Program-made: the position numbers and the translations under genes
Part shown: one piece after another, positions 53,513 to 54,897 of the stretch
Layout: each line of letters opens with the position of its first letter
Position numbering within the stretch: the stretch's first letter is position 1
The notes under the pieces: generated by a model
Databases searched by the model: none
Seen by the model: only the letters and a program-made list of their open reading frames with translations
What the model was told of the DNA's origin: nothing
NCBI GenBank assembly: GCA_017651225.1
Contig: JAGCDF010000077.1
Location: 1 to 54,897 of the forward strand
Direction of reading: 5' to 3'
DNA from: Bacteroidales bacterium
GTDB lineage: Bacteria > Bacteroidota > Bacteroidia > Bacteroidales > UBA932
DNA: 54,897 nucleotides

Positions 53513-54897
53513 GCTTCTTCGCGGGGATTTCCTGTCGTTTGCCTTCGAGGGTGGCGAGGGCGCGGATCACGCGGAAACGCGTGTTGCGCGGCTCGATGAC
53601 GTCCTCGATATAGCCCTTCTGCGCGGCCTGGTAGGGGTTGCAGAAGAGGTCGTTGTATTCCTGCTTGCGGGCCTCGGCGATCTCGGCCTGCTTGGCGGGA
53701 TCGGTCTCGGCCTTCAGCTCTTTGCCATAGAGGATGCCCACGGCGCCCTCGGCGCCCATCACGGCGATGTTGGCCGTCGGCCAGGCGTAGTTGACGTCGC
53801 CGCGGAGCTGCTTGCAGCTCATCACGATGTGCGCGCCGCCGTAGCTCTTGCGCAGGGTGACGGTGACCTTGGGGACCGTGGCCTCGCCATAGGCGAAGAG
53901 GAGCTTGGCGCCGTTGGTGATGATGGCGCCGTATTCCTGCTGCGTGCCGGGCAGGAAGCCCGGGACGTCCACGAGGGTCACGAGGGGGATGTTGAACGCG
54001 TCGCAGAAGCGCACGAAGCGGGCGCCCTTGCGGGAAGCGTTGATGTCCAGCACGCCGGCGAGCACGCCGGGCTGGTTGGCCACGATGCCCACGCTGCGGC
54101 CGCCCATGTGGGCGAAGCCGACGATGATGTTCTTCGCGAATTCCTTGTGGACCTCGAAGAAGTCGCCGTCATCGACGATGCTGCGGATCACGCCGTACAT
54201 GTCGTAGGCCTTGTTGGGGTTGTCGGGCACGATGTCGTTGAGTGCGTCGTCCACGCGGCCGACGGGGTCCTGGGTGGGACGCTCGGGCGCGACGGAGAGA
54301 TTGTTCTGCGGGAGATAGGACAGCAGCTTCTTGATGGTGGCGATGCCTTCCTCCTCGGACGGGGCGCTGAAGTGCGCCACGCCGGACTTGGCGGCATGCA
54401 CCGCGGCGCCGCCGAGGCTCTCCTGGTCCACGTCCTCGCCCGTGACGGACTTGACGACCGCGGGGCCGGTGAGGAACATATAGGAGGTGTTCTGCACCAT
54501 CAGGGTAAAGTCGGTCAGGGCGGGGGAATACACCGCACCGCCTGCACAGGGGCCGAAGATGCCGCTGATCTGCGGCACCACGCCGCTGGCGAGGATGTTG
54601 CGCTCGAAGATCTCGCCGTAGCCGGCCAGGGCGTCGATGCCCTCCTGGATGCGGGCGCCGCCCGAATCGTTGAGACCGATCACCGGGGCGCCGGCGCGCA
54701 CGGCCATGTCCATGACCTTGCAGATCTTCTCGGACATCGTCTTGCTCAGGGAACCGCCGTTGACGGTGAAATCCTGGGCGAACACGAAGACGAGGCGGCC
54801 GTCGATGGTGTCCTGTCCGGTCACGACGCCGTCGCCGTCCGGATGGGTCGCATCCATGCCGAAGTTGGTGCAGCGGTGCTGCACGAACATGTCGAAT
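53493..54897 (-). CDS. mmdA: Methylmalonyl-CoA decarboxylase alpha subunit (5' end cut by the window)
   Basis: A carboxyltransferase of the propionyl-CoA carboxylase beta/MmdA family; 468 codons visible, open to the window edge. [19 protein letters not shown] (oxyanion/CoA site), [17 protein letters not shown], and [14 protein letters not shown] are conserved. It transfers CO2 from (S)-methylmalonyl-CoA to the biotin of MmdC, giving propionyl-CoA. The adjacent mmdD, mmdC and mmdB make decarboxylase, not carboxylase, use clear. About 35-40 N-terminal residues are missing. Confidence 0.95.
   Translation of the reverse strand, partial: FDMFVQHRCTNFGMDATHPDGDGVVTGQDTIDGRLVFVFAQDFTVNGGSLSKTMSEKICKVMDMAVRAGAPVIGLNDSGGARIQEGIDALAGYGEIFERNILASGVVPQISGIFGPCAGGAVYSPALTDFTLMVQNTSYMFLTGPAVVKSVTGEDVDQESLGGAAVHAAKSGVAHFSAPSEEEGIATIKKLLSYLPQNNLSVAPERPTQDPVGRVDDALNDIVPDNPNKAYDMYGVIRSIVDDGDFFEVHKEFAKNIIVGFAHMGGRSVGIVANQPGVLAGVLDINASRKGARFVRFCDAFNIPLVTLVDVPGFLPGTQQEYGAIITNGAKLLFAYGEATVPKVTVTLRKSYGGAHIVMSCKQLRGDVNYAWPTANIAVMGAEGAVGILYGKELKAETDPAKQAEIAEARKQEYNDLFCNPYQAAQKGYIEDVIEPRNTRFRVIRALATLEGKRQEIPAKKHDNLPL

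Overview
This window is about 55 kb of a high-GC Bacteroidota chromosome, most likely a gut-type member of the Bacteroidales. The evidence is the Bacteroidetes promoter signature (TAnnTTTG at -7, sometimes with a TTTG 19-20 bases upstream) in front of almost every transcription unit. Also typical of the phylum are a lipoprotein TamA homologue (TamL), an S46 dipeptidyl-peptidase of the DPP11 type, a V-type ATPase operon with a DUF2764 gene, and a Na+-pumping methylmalonyl-CoA decarboxylase. Both tRNAs carry a C34 anticodon (Arg-CCG, Ala-CGC), which fits the high GC content. I cannot fix the genus; no 16S gene or plasmid or phage hallmark is present.

Layout. 0-6 kb: a truncated gene, a patatin/Omp85 outer-membrane phospholipase, an MscS channel, then fabD facing it, and tRNA-Arg. 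6.0-6.4 kb: a non-coding stretch full of GC-rich hairpins. 6.4-18.2 kb: small accessory genes (TlpA thioredoxin, small membrane proteins, GNATs, a flavin reductase/PPOX/DoxX operon with an AraC regulator, ferritin-like and mini-HTH pair, TfoX-like, C1 peptidase plus esterase, acyltransferase, glutathione peroxidase). Broken genes are scattered among them. 18.2-29 kb: hydrolases (a 1,274-residue GH2 enzyme with an inserted LamG-like domain, GDSL, BD-FAE-like and type-B esterases, a Tat-exported flavodoxin-like protein), an EamA exporter, rubredoxin and a CDF metal exporter. 29-33.9 kb: a LysR regulator divergent from a TrkH K+ transporter, a kinase-like phosphotransferase preceded by an A9 tract, an Ntn-hydrolase and a tyrosine phosphatase. 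34-44 kb: rmuC, DPP11, tRNA-Ala, pfkA with a LOG-family gene, a YegP-like protein, an rRNA/tRNA methyltransferase coupled to tamL, and a GH13 enzyme. 44.3-54.9 kb (all minus strand): the V-ATPase operon (E, DUF2764, A, B, D, I, K) and, upstream of it, mmdA-D-C-B, with mmdA cut by the window edge.

How it works together. The right 10 kb reads as a sodium circuit. MmdABCD uses decarboxylation of methylmalonyl-CoA (succinate-to-propionate pathway) to export Na+. The V-ATPase rotor subunit K keeps, with exact spacing, the Leu/Thr/Gln/Tyr...Gln...Glu set known to bind Na+ in the enterococcal enzyme, so the two machines probably share one Na+ gradient. I did not find a clear undescribed defence or mobile system. 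The most worthwhile leads are the A9 tract that decides the frame of the kinase-like gene, the palindromes inside the mmdC linker, the hairpin array near 6.1-6.4 kb with a related hairpin at 44.1 kb, and several freshly decayed genes.
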